Below, piece by piece: positions 45,277 to 57,739 of a stretch of 64,000 bases of DNA. Positions within the stretch are counted from its first letter, which is position 1. Each line of letters opens with the position of its first letter. The stretch comes from Paragorgia papillata (taxonomy: Eukaryota; Cnidaria; Anthozoa; Scleralcyonacea; Coralliidae). The DNA is taken from assembly GCA_035771165.1 (NCBI GenBank), contig JAWNZC010000408.1:1550001-1614000 (forward strand). Reading direction: 5' to 3'. The notes below the pieces were generated by a model. That model worked only from the letters and a program-made list of their open reading frames with translations, had not been told where the DNA came from and made no database searches. A program made the translations under genes and the position numbers.

Positions 45277-46669
45277 GAATTACGCACTGTCACCACCAGG
45301 GGCGGACTGGCTACGTCAGAGGGGCCTGGGCGATTTGCTGTAAAAAGGGGCCCGGTTTCCAAATCAAGTTGTTGTGGGTCCACATGTGTAGGTGGTTCCG
45401 GGGGAATCGTTTTGGAAATTTGGGTCTCTGAAATGGCATTACCCGCATTCTGACAGAAGTTTTGAGCAAACTTTTAATAGTTTTAAAACATGTTTGTAAT
45501 GGCACATTTCGTCATTTTAACAAAGATTTTGTCCAAATTAGGCTTTAAATAGTACATTAAATGTAAAAATATGCATGGTTGTAAGGTCAAAGCCTGTTAA
45601 GGCCTGAGGGTTACCAATAAAAAGAAAGGACGACTCATTTCCGTACGCATTCTTTCCCATGTCTTGATCACCAGCTGTTCTTTTTAAGTGTTGATAACAT
45701 ATTGACATTTATACATGTAAATATTTGGCCAAACACGATATTATGCCTCAAAATTATTTGAATTTGATGTTTTATACGTATTCTCGTTCCGCAATTGGTC
45801 GTTTGATACAAAAGAGTAACGTCATAACCCCGTGGGGGAGTGGGGATGGTAGTACGGTTGGAGTTGTGACTGTTAACGGTCACCCCCTGGATAGAATGTA
45901 CATCGGTACCGGAGGCTCATTTTTCCAACCGTTGTGGCCAGTTCAAATTCATAACGCATATTCCAGTCGAAGAAGTCGATGGCTTAGCCGTGAAAATCGA
46001 AGGTTGTGGATAAGTATTTTAAAAAGTTGGACGTTCCTGAGGAAGAAGTAGTATCGATCTTTATGTGTGAAAGGTCAAAACGGCGATCGGGTGGATTTTT
46101 GGTGGAGAAAATCTCGCTCGATGTCAGAGCGATGGAGGCGGGAGGGAGTGTAGTTTCCAACCTTCTTTGATTATTTAACGGGGTCGAACGCCGTTCGAAA
46201 CTACTGCCGCCACAAGTTTCAACTCACTGAAGGTAAACAACATGAGAGATGAACTGTCAAAAGTAAGTTTATTTTAATGATTTACAGAACTATAAGTTAA
46301 AATACGGCAACATTTTCCAAGTTTATATAATTTTATAACAAGTACAACAACTGTAAACAAGTAAACATCGTCTCATAGTTTGAGCTTGGGGTATCTGTGG
46401 TTTAACGCATGTAAATACTGATGCTGTTGTTGCTGAAATATATTGTATTCAAAACTAAAAATAGACTTATCCAAGTGTTACAAAAGAGAAATATCTTCAG
46501 AAAAATCACTTTTTAAACACTCATTCCGAAAGTAATATCTGCTCGGTTGAAATTGACGTAAAAAGAGCAAAATTATCTCTGCCAATCATAAAAAGAAATA
46601 TTCACTCTTAGAAGATGATCTAAAATAAACAGATTAACGTACACGAATACGCTGCTTTCAGCACTTTTC
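45277..46669. other. Intergenic, decayed coding possible
   Basis: 45295-45450 is another GGGGCGGA / GGTTCCGGGGGAATC repeat segment. 45725-46051 is an open frame of 108 codons without recognised features. In another frame 45960-46015 reads IPVEEVDGLAVKIEGCG. I could not identify either. Confidence 0.3.
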
Positions 46670-47306
46670 ACCCCGTTGCTACGGACAAGGGGTGTATCAC
46701 TCTCAAAAACGTACGAGACTTTTGGGATTTTCAAAATATCATTGCGTATGAAACTTCGAGGATTTTTTTAAGTTCATATTGATAATTTTTCGAGAATTTT
46801 CAAGTCTTTTCCAAGAATTTCCAGGAATTTCCAAAAAATGAAATAAACATGGCATGTACTTTTCGAGATATTTTAAGTGCCAGATTTGCCTTCTTCACAT
46901 TACAAAATAAGGAAAGACTGCATAGGATTGAATATTTAAGCTAGACGATGTATGCTGTTTTAAAATCCATTGTTGTTATGCATAGCTGTCCAAATGCATA
47001 ATTCATCAGGCACTCTAACCGAGCGATTGTAATTTCTTCAAAAATGGATATATAAGCGATTGCCAACTTTGAAAGTTTATAGCTCAAAGACTATATGGCA
47101 GATTCTCTTGAAATTTTCAGTAAATGGTCCTGTCATGCTAATTTATTCAAAACCGCTTTTCGGAAGGTTTTCCTCTTCAGACACACTTTAAAGTGTTCTT
47201 TTTTTCTATTTTCAGAGATTTTCAGTGCAGGGATTTCAGATTTTTAAAGGATTTTTCAGCGAGGTGTACAAGATGTTTGGGAGCGATACACTCCTCGTTG
47301 CTTGGG
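46670..47306. repeat. Degenerate inverted-repeat element
   Basis: CCCCGTTGCTACGGACAAGGGGTGTATC at the left and GATACACTCCTCGTTGC at the right. The interior is TTTC-rich with no gene. Confidence 0.4.
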
Positions 47307-47344
47307 ACACTGTTTAGAGATGCATAACCACTGATCTCTATTTA

Positions 47345-47531
47345 ACAAATAGATTCCATTTTGCCGTTGTCTGTTCAGTTATAGATGCACAGATGACGTC
47401 ACAACGTGGTAAGAACAAAAAAGTGGCCCACGAGATGCAGTCGAGTGGGTCACTGATGTTCTTACCACGTTGTGACGTCTTCTGTGCATCTATAACTGAA
47501 CAGACAACAAAAAAATGGAATCTATTTGTTT
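47345..47531. mobile_element. Near-perfect 87-bp-arm hairpin
   Basis: AACAAATAGATTCCATTTTG...TGACGTCACAACGTGGTAAG and the complement, loop about 12 bases at 47432-47444. A likely MITE. 47532-47837 beside it is unremarkable. Confidence 0.75.
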
Positions 47532-47839
47532 TATACAATAAAAATTTAAAAGGTTTTTGTCGAAACTCTTGCCGGATTTTGGGGCATGAAGAAGGAAAAA
47601 GCAAGTCAGCTGACGTAACCATGTGTCTGTCCTCTAATAAATCATGGCCAACAACCAATGAAAACACGCATAGCAACCAGGGTATTGTATAAATAACTAT
47701 AGATTGCTCATCCGGCTCCAAAAATGAAGCCAGCGAAGATGACGAATTGGGAGTACCAAGATGACCGCCAGTGACTTCAAAATGGTTACTGCTGACCATA
47801 AAAGATGAGCAATCCAGTTGTTTAGAGATCAGTGCGTAT

Positions 47840-48362
47840 AACCATGGATAGTAAAATGAGTGGATTGGAAACTAATAGTCACGTGAGGTGTTTCCAGGTC
47901 GCCGATTGGCTGAAAAGCGTTTTTCTTTGCTCGAGAGATGTTGAAACCTAGGTTTTTAGTGAACTTTTCTTCAAATTCTTCATATCCTCACATTCAGATG
48001 ACTATGTTGACGTTTCAAATGATTTTATCGCCTTACAAACCTGCCTAAGCCACAATCGAGCGTTCGGGGTAAGCGTTGTTGATCTTTGTTTTGAAAATTG
48101 TGCTTTGTTTTGCTCGGAATTTGGGATGCATATTTTAACTAGTAAACCTTGATATCTTCTTTTAAAATGAGTAAGAATAGACGGGCATTTTGTCGTATTG
48201 TGGCTTTGTCGTATTTACAGACAATTCGATTATCATTTTAGGCTGTATTAATCCCAAACTTTGAATATACTCGGGTTTTTTAAGCTTGTCAATTGCAACC
48301 AGGTTGTTATGCTCACGCCATCAAGTTTCCAATCCAGTCTTTTTACTATCCATGGTATAACC
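47840..48362. mobile_element. Foldback with CCATGGATAGTAAAA tips
   Basis: Left CATGGATAGTAAAATGAGTG, right AGTCTTTTTACTATCCATG. TATAACC stands at both outer edges. The interior has no recognised gene; open frames across 48261-48635 on both strands are unassigned. Confidence 0.55.
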
Positions 48363-48955
48363 AATTATTTTACAATATATTTACATTTTGACACTTCAAC
48401 GTACTTGTGCGTGCTCGTTAGAAACGTTTCTGCATATTTGATTTTAGCGTGGTTGATTTGGTTTTCCGTGTGTAGCAACTTTTGCCTTTCGCTCTGCTTG
48501 ACGCTTGTACCTCTCAAGTTCCTAAATAACATAGAATTGGCATGCGAGTGTAAACGGGCAGTATGTCTTTTTTGTATCGCTAATTTTTCACTGCGGAAAG
48601 TGGCCATTCATACACTAAAATCCTACTATTTTTAAAAGTTAAACTACATTAATATTCAGTTTTCAATACACTAATGTACATATTGTGTGAGTTCTGATTA
48701 GATAATTTGCACCACGTGATACCTTGTTATGTCATGGCAACGCTCAGCCATGTTTAAACTTAATAACACAATGATAATAAAGCACGGTAGCCGAATTTTT
48801 GAAATTGTGAAGCTATACCGAGCAATACAAAAGATTGGAATTTTGAAAACAACTTGGAATATTTCTTAAGATAAACTGGTGGTGTAGATATTTCTATAAG
48901 AGACTCGTTCTTGAACAAGGGGGGGATTTAAGCAAAGGTAACCTGTAAATGTTAA

Positions 48956-49434
48956 AGTGCAAATGAAGCGAAAATTAAGTCAGTCTTATTTGAAAGAACA
49001 CTTAAAATGATCGAGTAACACATTTTGCAGTTTTTCGTTTCCTTGCTTCGTTCTTGATATATTTCAGTTTGTTTGACATGCAAATTAAACATTTTGACGT
49101 CATAACGTGCATAATGAGTTATCGAAAAAAGTTATATATCTTTGATATTGTCAAATATAATTACCTGAAAATCTACATGTTTAGTGTTCTGGGCGAAACA
49201 CACCCACATTGCTTCCTTTGAATTAATTTGGTTGGATAATAGCAAAGCTACATAACTTTTTTCGATAACTCATTATGCACGTCATGACTTCAAAATGTTT
49301 AATTTGCATATCAAACAAACTGAAATATCTCAAGAACGAAGCAAGGAAACGAAAAACTGCAAAAGATGTTGTTACTCTATCATTTTAAGTGTTCTTTCAA
49401 AAAAGACTGACTTAATTTTCGTTTCATTTGCACT
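48956..49434. mobile_element. TTAA-flanked palindromic MITE, AGTGCAAATGAAGCG tips
   Basis: 479 bp, TTAA at 48952-48955 and 49435-49438. Arms include GAAAATTAAGTCAGTCTTA and TTTCCTTGCTTCGTTCTTGA. Same family as 51141-51628 and 52988-54086. Confidence 0.8.
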
Positions 49435-50319
49435 TTAAGCAAGATTGTCACTCATTTCGCATGCGTAAATTTCATATCCAGTGTTCTCAAGTCGATTATT
49501 AAAATGGTTTTTTTTTTTGGTTTTTTATCGGGATTTACGACCACTCATTCATTAACAAGGTCACAAGGAACTCGAATTTAAGTTCTGCATGCACTCGGTT
49601 TCGCTTCGAGCAGTATTTAATTTCTCGTTCGTTGTTAGTGAACTGTTAGTGGATGTATAAATCCTGATGACACTCATACGAGTGCTTTAATACTATATAT
49701 AACATAACATATTGGATTCATCTAAGCCCGATATGGCAAAATATTTAAGTCGAAAATTCAATACTGGGCGAGACCGAAGGTCGAGCCGAATATTAAAATT
49801 TGAGACTTCAATATTTTCCACATTGGGCGAAAATGAACCCAATAGGTGTTTTATTATATCGAACAAATAATCGTGCAATTGGCAAGTAAATATATATTGT
49901 TCTACATCGTAAAATATTGGGCTGGCACGTGACGCTAATGTAGGCATTTGATTGGACGATTAATTGCCAGGGTATAATAAAACACTATATACAACCTCGT
50001 ACCCAAGGTCTTGTCTTCTCCTTGCTACAAAGTGGAGATAAGACCCTGGCTATGAGGTTTCAATATACGACACTGCAATGCTAAACAAGTACAAAGAGAT
50101 CACACACCTCATCTTTCTGTGCTCGCATCGTATCAATTGCAGACTCAGAATACTGAGGATTGTGGGTAATGTCTTCGCTCTTCAGAGAACCTTCCTGATT
50201 CTAAACGTGCATTAAAGTAACGTCAATACTTAACGATACCACGAACAATCAGACATTTTTCTAACGACTTATATATTTTACTTTAGCTGAGCGTTTATTA
50301 ATAAATAAAGCTCTAAGGG
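49435..50319. other. Intergenic with a CCTCGTACCCA hairpin
   Basis: 49994-50062 is a hairpin (ACCTCGTACCCAAGGTCTT / AAGACCCTGGCTATGAGGT) of the 5.5-kb family. 49700-49970 has inverted TATTGGG pieces. No gene. Confidence 0.5.
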
Positions 50320-50975
50320 GGTGGGGCGTTTATTAGAGAGAGGCGTTTATTGTAGAGAGGCGTTTATTGTAGAGAGGCGTTTATTGTAGAGAGACGTTTA
50401 TTGTAGAGAGAGGCGTTTATTATAGAGAGACATTTATTGTAGAGAGGCGTTTATTGTAGAGAGACGTTTATTGTAGAGAGACGTTTATTGTAGAGAGACG
50501 TTTATTGTAGAGAGACGTTTATTGTAGAGAGACGTTTATTGTAGAGAGACGTTTATTAGAGAGAGGCGTTTATTAGAGAGAGAGGCGTTTATTGTAGAGA
50601 GACGTTTATTGTAGAGGGGCGTTTATTGTAGAGAGACGTTTATTGTAGAGAGGCGTTTATTGTAGAGAGACGTTTATTGTAAAGAGGCGTTTATTGTAGA
50701 GAGGCGTTTATTGTAGAGAGACGTTTATTAGAGAGAGGCGTTTATTAGAGAGAGGCGTTTATTGTAGAGAGGCGTTTATTAGAGAGAGGCGTTTATTGTA
50801 GAGAGACGTTTATTGTAGAGAGGCGTTTATTAGAGAGAGGCGTTTATTGTAGAGAGGCGTTTATTAGAGAGAGGCGTTTATTGTAGAGAGACGTATATTG
50901 TAGAGATGCGTATATTTAAAGAGAGGCGTTTATTTAAAGAGAGGTGTTTATTTAAAGAGAGGTGTTTATTTCTAA
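50320..50975. repeat. 17-bp minisatellite GCGTTTATTGTAGAGAG
   Basis: Close to 40 tandem copies with two main variants (TTATTGTAGAGAG and TTATTAGAGAGAG; GCG or ACG start). Degenerate outliers of the same CGTTTATT unit appear at 51790-51870, which suggests the array was once longer or split by the insertion at 51141. Confidence 0.95.
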
Positions 50976-51140
50976 AATATGTTTCAACCTTAAAATGGAA
51001 AATGTTCAGTCAACTGCATCCTCATCATCCGAATATGAGCAATGTCTGAATGAATCAGGCCTATCGCATTAATTCTTGGAGAACTGAAAGTTGAGACTGG
51101 AGATGACTCGCTCCAGCTTGGCATGACTATCCTTCCTTAA

Positions 51141-51322
51141 AGTGCAAATGAAACGAGTACCATCTTTTGCTGTTTTTTTCTTTCCTTGCTTCGTTCTTAA
51201 GATATTTCAGTTTGCTTTATATGTGAAACTAACAAGTGACATCGCAACGTGCATAACGACTTATTGGGAAAGGTTATATATCTTTCCTATTATTAAACGG
51301 AATCAGTTGAAAATGTATATTT

Positions 51323-51379
<57 letters not shown>

Positions 51380-51628
51380 TTGTTGTTGTAAGGGAAAAAC
51401 ACACACATAATTGCTTCGAAGTGATTCCGTCTTATAATAGAAAAGATATATAACCTTTCCCGGTAAGTCATAATGCACGTTGTGATGTCACTGGTTAGCT
51501 TCGCTTATAAAACAAACTGTGATATTTTAAAAATAAAGCAAGGAAAGAAAAAACAGCAAAAGATGTTACTTTGTCATTTTAAAAGTACTTTCAAATAAGA
51601 CAAACTTAATTTTCGTTTCATAAGCACT
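51141..51628. mobile_element. TTAA-flanked palindromic MITE with (GTT)n core
   Basis: Tips AGTGCAAATGAAACGA and TTCGTTTCATAAGCACT; TTAA at 51137-51140 and TTAG at 51629-51632. A (GTT)n microsatellite (51324-51388) fills its centre and produces poly-Q/poly-N/poly-V frames that are artefacts. 51629-52559 beyond it has no gene. Confidence 0.75.
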
Positions 51629-53037
51629 TTAGCATGCAGTGATCAATAAAGTAAATTTAACTATATGAACAGATGTTTCTCCGCAAGAAGCCTCAAGTTA
51701 ATATATACAAAAAGTAAACTATTACATATTTCTTTTGCGTGTACAGTTCCGTCCAAGACCATTTGGTTCACTGGATAGAGATTGTTTTAGCGAGGCGTTT
51801 ATTGAAATATTTGTATGAGTAGAAGGGCGAAGCGTTTATTGGAGAAAGGTGTTTGATTTGATAGTGGGTGTTTATTGGAGTAAATATACGGTACGTAATA
51901 AACGTAATAAACTTACTTCAGGCGGGAACAAAGACGCATACGCAGCTTTCCACAAATCGTAAGGGCGTCTAAACAAACGTTAAAAAAATTCTTAATACTT
52001 TGAAGGTTTTTATTGTGATAATCGTATAATTCGAGAGAGATTTTCGAATACCACTTCAGTGTGATATTTAAATGAGTCGCCCAAGTCGAGTCACAAGTCG
52101 AGTCAGGTCATTTACAAAGTGTCTGGCAATGGCGAAGGAAAATGTTTTATATTGGAGGGTGTGTATTTTGACACACACACAGATAATTTTTAGGCCATTC
52201 TTAGCCCCATCTTCAAAAAGATTAGAGAGGGAGGCTAATATAAGTCCCATCGTTAGAAATTTTAGAATGGCTATGGCCTTCGTATACCCGCATTCGACCG
52301 CCCTTGGTGTCTGGTCGATCGAGTCCATGCAGAGTTGATGCCCAGCTCGAGTCGAGTCGAGAAAAACAACTTGAATTTTCTCGAGCCAACTCGAATCAGA
52401 CAACTAACACGGATCATTTTGGGTCATCTTATACAAGAGTTGACCGGAGTTCCTGAAGAAACATGCGGTGTTTGGTATAGTCAAACACTGGAAGAGTGTT
52501 CTCAAATTTGAGAAGAGTGTTCTCAAATTTGAGAAGAGTGTTCTCAAATGCAGAATTAAAGTGGCACTATGATGAAAAATCGTCAGTCTTTTTTTGATCT
52601 TATCATAAAATACATTTAAAATGAGGATGAACATCGTTTGTGGTTTGTACATATCTCATCTCGTTCAAGAGATATTCCCGTTTTGGAAATATGCAAATTA
52701 TATGGCTGATGACGTCATTTACTCCAAACGAGCGAAATGAAAATCGTAAAATTAGGAATATCTCTAGAAATAAACAATAGAAAATGCTCAAATTTTGCAT
52801 GCTTATAGTATTAAATAAAATCCGTTTCACTGTGGAACTTTAGTTGTTTTCTTGGAAACTGCTGGTGCCTGGCCTCCTCCAATGATAAAATTAAATTTGC
52901 TTATTTATCAGCAATCAAGTAGCGTTTACTCCAGCGAATAAAAGTGAAGATTAGAGCTTATGTGGGCATTGTAATTCAAACGTTTAAAGTGCCTATGAAA
53001 CGAAAATTAAGTCTGTCTTATTTGAAAGAACACTTAA

Positions 53038-53572
53038 AGTGCCATTAACCCAAAAAAATTTTTTCTCGGGATTCAAATAGCCCTTGTTGAGTATATTAGC
53101 ACCAACATGTCTTTTCTGTTATTCAGAACACTTCTTTCATTTTTTATGCCCCTTCAAACTTGCAAAATTTCGCATCTGTTTGTCCCATGGCGGAGCAGTG
53201 AGGGGAATGGGTACAGGATGCGTATGACGTAATACCAGGAATTCGTCTTCAAAAATCTATAAAGTGTAGTACACTGGAATTATAATAAAATAATTAAAAT
53301 GAAAAATATCACCAAACTAGCTGTAAACGTAACCTGGGTACGTTCATTCCCATTTACTTTACAGTAAAAAAAATATTGAATTCCTGGTATTACGTCACAA
53401 ACCCTTCTCGACGCAGTCTCCCAAGTGCTCCGTCGTGTCCGTCATTATCGCCACTTCAATCGATTCTTATATCAAGAGGATTTTACCAATTTAGTTAATT
53501 TATATTGCATTCTTCATCATTTGGATTGGCGATGTTTATTCGTGCAAAAAGCATTTTGGGGTTAGTGGCACT
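53038..53572. mobile_element. Innermost TTAA element, AGTGCCATTAACCC tips
   Basis: 535 bp. TTAA at 53034-53037 and 53573-53576. It interrupts the GAACACTTAAAATGAT sequence of the middle element, which can be read intact in the copy at 48956. Arms include GAATTCCTGGTATTACGTCA in both orientations. Confidence 0.8.
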
Positions 53573-53943
53573 TTAAAATGATAGAGTAACATATTTTGAA
53601 GTTTTTCATTTCCTTGCTTCGTTCTTGAGATATTTCAGTTTGTTTGATATGCAAATTAAACATTTGTGCATAATGAATTATTGAAAAAAGTTATATATCT
53701 TTGCTATTATCAAACCAAAATAATTCGAGGGAAGCATGTGCGTGTGTTTCGCCCAGAACACTAAACATATAGATTTTCAAGTGATTATATTTGACAAAAG
53801 CAAATATATAAAAACGTTTTTCGATAACTCATTATGCACATGTGATGTCGCAACATGCGACATTTACATGAAACAAACTGAAATATCTCAAGAACGAAGC
53901 GAGGAAACGAAAAACTGCAAAAGTTGTTACTCTATCATTTTAA

Positions 53944-54036
53944 CCCTCTCAACTCTGAATTCCCTCTTTAGTATTTTACTCTGGCTAACGCCGGACGATT
54001 TTACTCGTCATTGGGAGGCTGCTAGGGTTGAAAGGG
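53944..54036. mobile_element. 93-bp piggyBac-like MITE in the nest
   Basis: TTAA|CCCTCTCAAC ... GTTGAAAGGG|TTAA (TTAA at 53940-53943 and 54037-54040). It interrupts the right arm of the middle element. The interior includes TGGCTAACGCCGGACG, also seen near 490 bp. Confidence 0.8.
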
Positions 54037-54821
54037 TTAAGTGTTCTTTCAAATAAGACAAACTTAATTTTCGTTTCATAGGCACTTTAAATCTTTCTAT
54101 TTTAAAAACAATGAAGCAAAAATGATAATTCTCTTTTTAAGGTTTAGAGTAACCTGAGAGCATGCGGTTACCATGGAAATCACAAAAGTTCCGCAGAGAA
54201 GTGTATTTTATTGGATACTATAAACATACAAAGTTTAAGCACGTTCTATTGTTTATTTCTAGAGATATTCCGTATTTTACGATTTTCATTTCGCTCGTTT
54301 GGAGTAAATGACGTCATCAGCCATATAATCTGCATATTTCGAAAACGTGAATATCTCTTGAACGAGATGAGATATTGACAAACCACAAACGCCGTTCATC
54401 CTCATTTTAAATGTACTTTATGATAAGATCAAAAAAAGACTGACGATTTTTTCATCGTAGTGCCACTTCAAACTCGGTGCCTCCAACGCGCTTGTTTAAT
54501 ACGAGCTGGACTTTACGCGTGAATCTCCGCCATTTGTTCTCGCATATATGTCGTAGACGAGTACCGACGAAAAAACAACTTATCTTTTTAAAATCAATAA
54601 GAATGCCTCTTACACGCCAGGAATGGAATAAGTGGGAAATTTTTAACAAAATTTTGCGCGGCGACATGCTTCTTAAATAGTATCCTTAAAAGTCGCTCTG
54701 TTACACAGAACCGACGTTACCAACCAACAATAAAAAAATATATGTTATTTTGCGTACCTTCCAGTTAATTTTGTTAAGGTTTCTTGAGGGACAGGTGGAG
54801 CACCTTTGAAAAGAAAATTAA

Positions 54822-55266
54822 AGGACATTGGCAATAAAAATGAAGTTTGTCAAATTTGAGAGAACTCGTAAAATTATAATCTTTTGCACCTTTCTTTTTT
54901 TTTGATCTTTCTTCGTTTTTAAAATATTTCATTTTGTCTCATACGTAAATTAGATGATCTCTGACGTCAGAGCAGGATACAGCATTTTCATACATTACAC
55001 AATCAGTTACACCTCTATGATTTGCTCAACATAAAATGTTTAGTGTCACAAGGCGTTTTTATGTACATAGTTTCATGTTATTTCGTTAAACAAATATAGA
55101 GATATCCCTGCTCCTGACGTCAGAGACCATCTAATTTACATATCAAACCGCAAACTGGAATATCTTGAAAACGAAGAAAGATACAAAAAAGTTGGAATAG
55201 ATGTGCCATTACAATTTTACGAGTTCTTTCAAATTAGACAAACTTAATTTTTATTGCCAATGTCCT
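54822..55266. mobile_element. TTAA-flanked palindromic MITE, AGGACATTGGC tips
   Basis: 445 bp, TTAA at 54818-54821 and 55267-55270. Arms contain TGACGTCAGAG and GACAAACTTAATTTTTATT. 55271-55813 beyond it holds nothing recognised. Confidence 0.8.
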
Positions 55267-55813
55267 TTAATAAGTAAAAGTACAAAGCCAAAAAATTCAG
55301 GTTTTGTTTTATTGTTGTTTTTTGTTCGTTTTTTGGTTAGCGCGCGCGTTATCTTAAACCTTGCGCGTCGATCGTTTCTTCTTCACGTTTAAAGAAAACG
55401 ACTGCCGTTAGTTTGAGCCCATGATGATGGGCGTTGACTGAGTTGGATCCTTTAAAAAAAATAATTAGAAGAAATTCGTTGATCACATACGGCGAGAAGT
55501 CAGTACATATTTAAATTTACGATTTTTGAGAACGAATACTGACGTTTCAAGTTTTCTAACACTGAGCAGAAAAAGACTGTCTAGAGTACATCCGTTGGAA
55601 CAAAACGGCAACTAAAACACAACAAAATCGACAAAGGTATGAACTACAAGAGCAAAGTCAGAAAACACTCACCGATATTTGAAAAGTTGTCTTGGCCAGC
55701 TGGGATAATAATTGGCTTGTTATGATCAGTAGAGACAACCTTGCTGTTATAAAAAATATATCAGCGAGCGCGTTATAGTCGAGAAGACCAAAAAAGTTAA
55801 ATGAATGAATTTA

Positions 55814-56252
55814 GGGGCTGTTTACATGGAAGGCGGGACGGGACGTTTGCCGGGACGGGACGTTAAACGGGATCTCGCCATGCATCAACCGGGATCCTGG
55901 CTTGTGTGGGACAATTTTCGCCATATAAATGCTCTGTCCCGCCTAACCGGGACGATATGACGGATACCGTTTCGAGTATTTATATATTTTGATTCTTAAG
56001 CTGTTTATTCGATACAAATGAGTGATAATGGCTAGTAGGAGGACAGCAGCTCTTTATAATACGTCAAATTCTATTTTCTCTGTTATTCTGTGGTTTTTAC
56101 ATCTTTCTAGCTGTGTTGTGAAACGTCCCGGTCGCAATTGTTCCGCCTGAAAACATTCTCATATAAATCCGGGATGAAAAACGTCACGTCCCGTCCCGGC
56201 AAACGTCCCGTCCCGGCAAACGTCCCGTCCCGCCTTCCATATAAACAGCCCC
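55814..56252. mobile_element. PIF/Harbinger-like MITE, GGGACGGGACG arms
   Basis: Tips GGGGCTGTTTACATGGAAGG and complement; TTA at 55811-55813 and 56253-56255. The arms repeat CGGGACGGGACGTTTGC. No ORF. Confidence 0.82.
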
Positions 56253-56255
56253 TTA

Positions 56256-56780
56256 GTATAAATACACACGTGATTATAGAAAATCGCGCGCGCTGATTGG
56301 TTGAGCTACTTCGGACTAATTAACAATTATTCGCCAAAGGCGAAGTGAATATCGGTGAATAATAACCGAGACGAAGTCGAGGTTATTATTCAGCGATATT
56401 CACAGAGCCTGGGGTGAATAATTGTTTTAGTATAAATACACATTTTCGTACTTTTAGGAACAGCATTCTCTTTGAAATTGTGAAATTGTTAATTTCCTCG
56501 TCTGTGACATTGACAAATTGATTCGCGGCCATTTTGAATAAACGCTGTCGACCGATCAGCGCGCGTGATTTTCTATAATCACCCTTGTATTTATACTAAT
56601 ATGCTCGATAATCAGCAAACAGCGTTTATTCAAAATGGCCGCCAGCCAATTTGTCAATGCGACAGATTAACAATTTCAAAGAAAATGTTGTTCTTAAAAG
56701 TACAAAAATGTGTATTTATACTAAAACAAGGGTCAGTGAATATCGGTGAATATCAGTGATATTCAACTCGCCTTCGGCGA
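56256..56780. mobile_element. TATAAATACAC foldbacks, one full and one partial
   Basis: 56256-56602: TAGTATAAATACACACGTG at the left and TTGTATTTATACTAA at the right, with CGCGCGCTGATTGG inside each arm. 56600-56780 repeats the GCGGCCATTTTGAATAAACG to AACAATTATTCGCC segment in reverse. Related to 44040-44598. Confidence 0.6.
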
Positions 56781-57234
56781 ATAATTGTTAAATATTCCTA
56801 AAAATATTTTATATTCACTTGTACTCAATTAATGACATGTTTTCAAAGTAAAATAAAAAGTCCTCAACGTCCTGGTCATAGTACTTCCATGAGAAATTTT
56901 CAAAATTGACACTTTTTTGGCCCTACCCGCTGTTATAATTCTATTTTCAAAAAAGCCTTGATGCATGGTATAGATATAAATATTAATTTATTTATTAAAC
57001 TTTATATTTTGTTACAAATTTACAGTAGCCTATCAACTAATTACAGTACAATTACAACAGTTACAAATAAAATTACAATTTTACATACACAACAAAATTG
57101 CAATTGAGGAGTAAAAACTATAAAGTGTTGAAAAAATTTTAGACTAAATTATCTACACCAATGCCCTATTTACATTCTAAAATTATTTAAAGCAAAACGT
57201 TTTATTGCTAATATCTTAAGTTTTTTAAAGTATT

Positions 57235-57360
57235 TCAGTTTTCGCCTTTAAAAATCTTCCTGAGTTTAGTTCTAAACTCATGTTAAGGTTCTAAGGTCAT
57301 GTTAAGGGAGTTATTTTTAAGTTGTAATCGCAGAGTGTTCCAGATCTTCACAGCTTATGT
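57235..57360 (-). pseudogene. Decayed LINE C-terminal segment
   Basis: On the minus strand a frame reads AVKIWNTLRLQLKNNSLNM, the LWNSLP-type block near the end of CR1/L2-like reverse transcriptases, then, after a stop, FRTKLRKIFKGEN. It continues into A+T-rich tail-like sequence toward 56980. No full domain remains. Confidence 0.5.
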
Positions 57361-57739
57361 GGTTGAATTTATTTAGGCAAAGTTAACTGCGATGTATAGG
57401 TAGGTCTTCTCCTTCATAGTTCTTGGGGAGTCCCAAGTTCTTAAGAAGTCGAAGGGCGCGCACGAGTGTCACCCATGCTTGACAGTTCCAAGCACTGCCA
57501 CCAGTTCCAGTAGTGTGACGTTCCGCTCTGAAAAGCAGTCGACCTCTCCTTTTAACATCGGTTCTACTTCGCACTCTGTTTCATCAACTCCGGCTATACG
57601 CTTACCCAGTCTAATGACCTGGTGAATTCAGTCGTGACTGCTCTACAACTGGCACGTTAACGTCACTATAGTGGATTCTGCTATATCGTTACGATTTCCA
57701 ACGCATCCGAGTGCTCTTCTGCCTACAACCTCTACTCAG

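Larger units (their letters stand above)
52988..54086. mobile_element. Middle element of the nested TTAA set
   Basis: AGTGCCTATGAAACGAAAAT and complement; TTAA at 52984-52987 and 54087-54090. Same family as 48956-49434. It carries two younger insertions, 53038-53572 and 53944-54036. Confidence 0.8.
52560..54467. mobile_element. Outer palindromic element of a nested TTAA set
   Basis: AGTGGCACTATGATGAAAAA at the left, complement TTCATCGTAGTGCCACT at the right; TTAA at 52556-52559 and TCAA at 54468-54471. Arms run about 300 bp each (TGACGTCATTTACTCCAAAC shared). It is split by the element at 52988-54086. Confidence 0.75.

Noticed and set aside
47338..47799. 153-codon minus-strand ORF
   Set aside because: Spans a near-perfect hairpin and the same peptide appears mirrored on the plus strand (47393-47692).
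48261..48635. 124-codon Cys-rich hydrophobic ORF
   Set aside because: The opposite strand is equally open and the left part lies in a foldback arm; no support for coding.
50320..50975. CRISPR-like direct repeats
   Set aside because: Units are contiguous without unique spacers, in an animal genome context; an ordinary minisatellite.
51274..51478. Poly-Q, poly-N and poly-V frames
   Set aside because: Produced by the (GTT)n core of a TTAA MITE; no start, splice or family evidence.
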